5,328 nt of DNA from Dehalococcoidia bacterium (lineage in GTDB: Bacteria; Chloroflexota; Dehalococcoidia; Dehalococcoidales; UBA3254). Under the pieces are notes generated by a model. It was given only the letters and a program-made list of their open reading frames with translations. It was not told the origin of the DNA and searched no databases. The stretch lies in contig JAUYDO010000229.1 in assembly GCA_030691835.1 (NCBI GenBank), positions 1 through 5,328 on the forward strand, in the 5' to 3' direction. The stretch's first letter is position 1, and every line of letters begins with the position of its first letter. A program made the translations under genes and the position numbers. This document shows, in pieces, positions 4,321 through 5,328 of this stretch.

Positions 4321-5328
4321 ATGAAAATACAAAGATGCAAAGGTACCCGCGACCTCTCGACGGAAGACATGAGGCGCTTTTCCTTCATCTCGGAAGTGTT
4401 CCGTGATGCGTGCTCAAAGTACGGCTACGGTGAAGTCAAGACGCCGACTATTGAATACCTGCACCTCTTTACCTCCGCCGGTACGCTCACTCCGGGTATG
4501 CTGGGCAAGGTGTACTCCTTCCTCGACTGGGATGGCTGGAGCGGGGAAAGGGTTGTGCTAAAGCCGGATGCCACCATACCCGTCGCCCGGCTGTATATAG
4601 AGCAAATGCCTGAGAAACTGGCGAAGCTTTTCTACATCACCAACGTCTTTATTTTTGAAGAGACGGGCAAAAAGACAAGAGAGAAATGGCAGTGCGGCGC
4701 TGAGCTTATCGGGGTTGGCTCTCCGCTGGCTGACGTCGAACTGATTACACTTGCCGTAGAGGTCCTGAACCGGCTCGGGCTAAAGGGCGCTGAGCTGAGG
4801 CTATCACATGCCGGACTGACCAGGGGACTTCTACACAAGCTGGCGCTCAGCCCCGAAGAGCAGGACAGGGTATTCGACCAGCTCCTTGATGGAGACATCA
4901 CAGCCCTGGCTAGAATAAAGACTGAAAAGCCGGAGCTTGCCCCTCTGCTGGAGCTACAGGGAAAATCGGCGGGCTTCGTCAAAAACCTGGCGACATTGCT
5001 TGACTTCCCCGAGCTAAAGCCCCAGGTTGACGATTTTTTGAAAATCGCCAGTATGCTGGAGAGCCTTGGCTACGATTACCGCATCGATATGGCTTCGGCA
5101 CGGGGGTTCGAATACTACACCGGGGTTATTTTCCAGCTTTTCTGCGGAGAGGAGAAAATTGGTGGCGGCGGCAGGTATGATGCATTGATTCCATCCATGG
5201 GCGGAAAAAAGACACCAGCCTCGGGCTTCGCCCTGTATCTCGACCCCCTGATGAACTTAATAAAGGAGGAAACCCTGAATCAGCCGCAAAGAATCCTGGT
5301 CAGAGTCGAACCGGAAGCGCTCAAGACC
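4321..5328 (+). CDS. hisZ: HisZ-like ATP phosphoribosyltransferase regulatory subunit, cut at right edge
   Basis: This is a class II aminoacyl-tRNA synthetase-like protein of the HisRS/HisZ family; 336 codons are visible with no stop. HisZ binds short-form HisG to activate and histidine-regulate the first step of histidine synthesis. Visible features: KGTRD (7-11), motif-1-like region with P42, motif-2-like region 80-130, ARGFEYYTG (260-268) and GGGGRYDAL (281-289). Residues that mark a true histidyl-tRNA synthetase are altered. The motif-2 FRYE reads FIFE (110-113), losing the arginine. RPE before it is KPD (81-83). Motif 3 ends GFALYLDPL (302-310) where HisRS has ER before the final leucine. 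R261 of the histidine-binding loop is kept. These losses favour HisZ over HisRS, though a divergent paralogue is possible. ATG 4321 gives the family's usual MKIQR-x-KGTRD start, and an in-frame TGA at 4267 limits extension. No good Shine-Dalgarno precedes it. Confidence 0.82.
   Translation, partial: MKIQRCKGTRDLSTEDMRRFSFISEVFRDACSKYGYGEVKTPTIEYLHLFTSAGTLTPGMLGKVYSFLDWDGWSGERVVLKPDATIPVARLYIEQMPEKLAKLFYITNVFIFEETGKKTREKWQCGAELIGVGSPLADVELITLAVEVLNRLGLKGAELRLSHAGLTRGLLHKLALSPEEQDRVFDQLLDGDITALARIKTEKPELAPLLELQGKSAGFVKNLATLLDFPELKPQVDDFLKIASMLESLGYDYRIDMASARGFEYYTGVIFQLFCGEEKIGGGGRYDALIPSMGGKKTPASGFALYLDPLMNLIKEETLNQPQRILVRVEPEALKT

Noticed and set aside
4632..4982. Minus-strand open frame of 116 residues inside hisZ
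   Set aside because: It is a serine-rich antisense shadow of a gene with clear HisRS-family motifs.
4321..5328. Histidyl-tRNA synthetase (hisS) as the identity of the right-hand gene
   Set aside because: The motif-2 and motif-3 arginines needed for aminoacylation chemistry are replaced by Ile and Pro, which fits HisZ better.

Overview
The window reads as an ordinary chromosomal segment of a free-living bacterium with moderate GC (near 50-55% by eye). It is most likely an uncultured Chloroflexota, perhaps Dehalococcoidia. That placement is an inference from the overall flavour of the homoserine dehydrogenase, HisZ-like and membrane-foldase proteins and from the palindromic and heptamer repeats between genes; no rRNA or marker gene here settles it. 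There is no phage, transposon, CRISPR, tRNA or rRNA signal.

Layout. On the minus strand, reading right to left: a TTG-started membrane-anchored parvulin-like foldase (4007-2757), homoserine dehydrogenase hom (2741-1440) and threonine synthase thrC (1424-372). Each is separated from the next by exactly 15 nt holding an AAAGGA ribosome binding site, so they almost certainly form one operon. After a repeat-rich 270-nt gap comes the start of GTP cyclohydrolase I, folE (101 to beyond the left edge). Only its first 33 codons are present, and they are easy to miss because the gene is cut by the window and starts with GTG. On the plus strand, a HisZ-like ATP phosphoribosyltransferase regulatory subunit starts at 4321 and runs off the right edge.

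Control region. The 313-nt gap 4008-4320 lies between the divergent foldase-hom-thrC operon and hisZ. It holds a good minus-strand promoter (TTGAAA-17-TATAAA), a weaker plus-strand promoter (TTGATT-18-TAAAAT), a palindromic hairpin, and a heptanucleotide tandem repeat that would be transcribed in the long operon leader.

How the genes work together. Hom and ThrC carry out the first committed and last steps of threonine synthesis (aspartate semialdehyde to homoserine; phosphohomoserine to threonine). Homoserine kinase and aspartokinase are not in the window. HisZ would activate a short-form HisG in the first step of histidine synthesis. FolE opens folate/pterin synthesis. The foldase is the odd member, sitting first in an amino-acid operon. 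I found no convincing new multi-gene system. The points most worth a second look are the foldase that lacks parvulin histidines, the intergenic repeats, and the HisRS-like protein without its motif 2 and 3 arginines.
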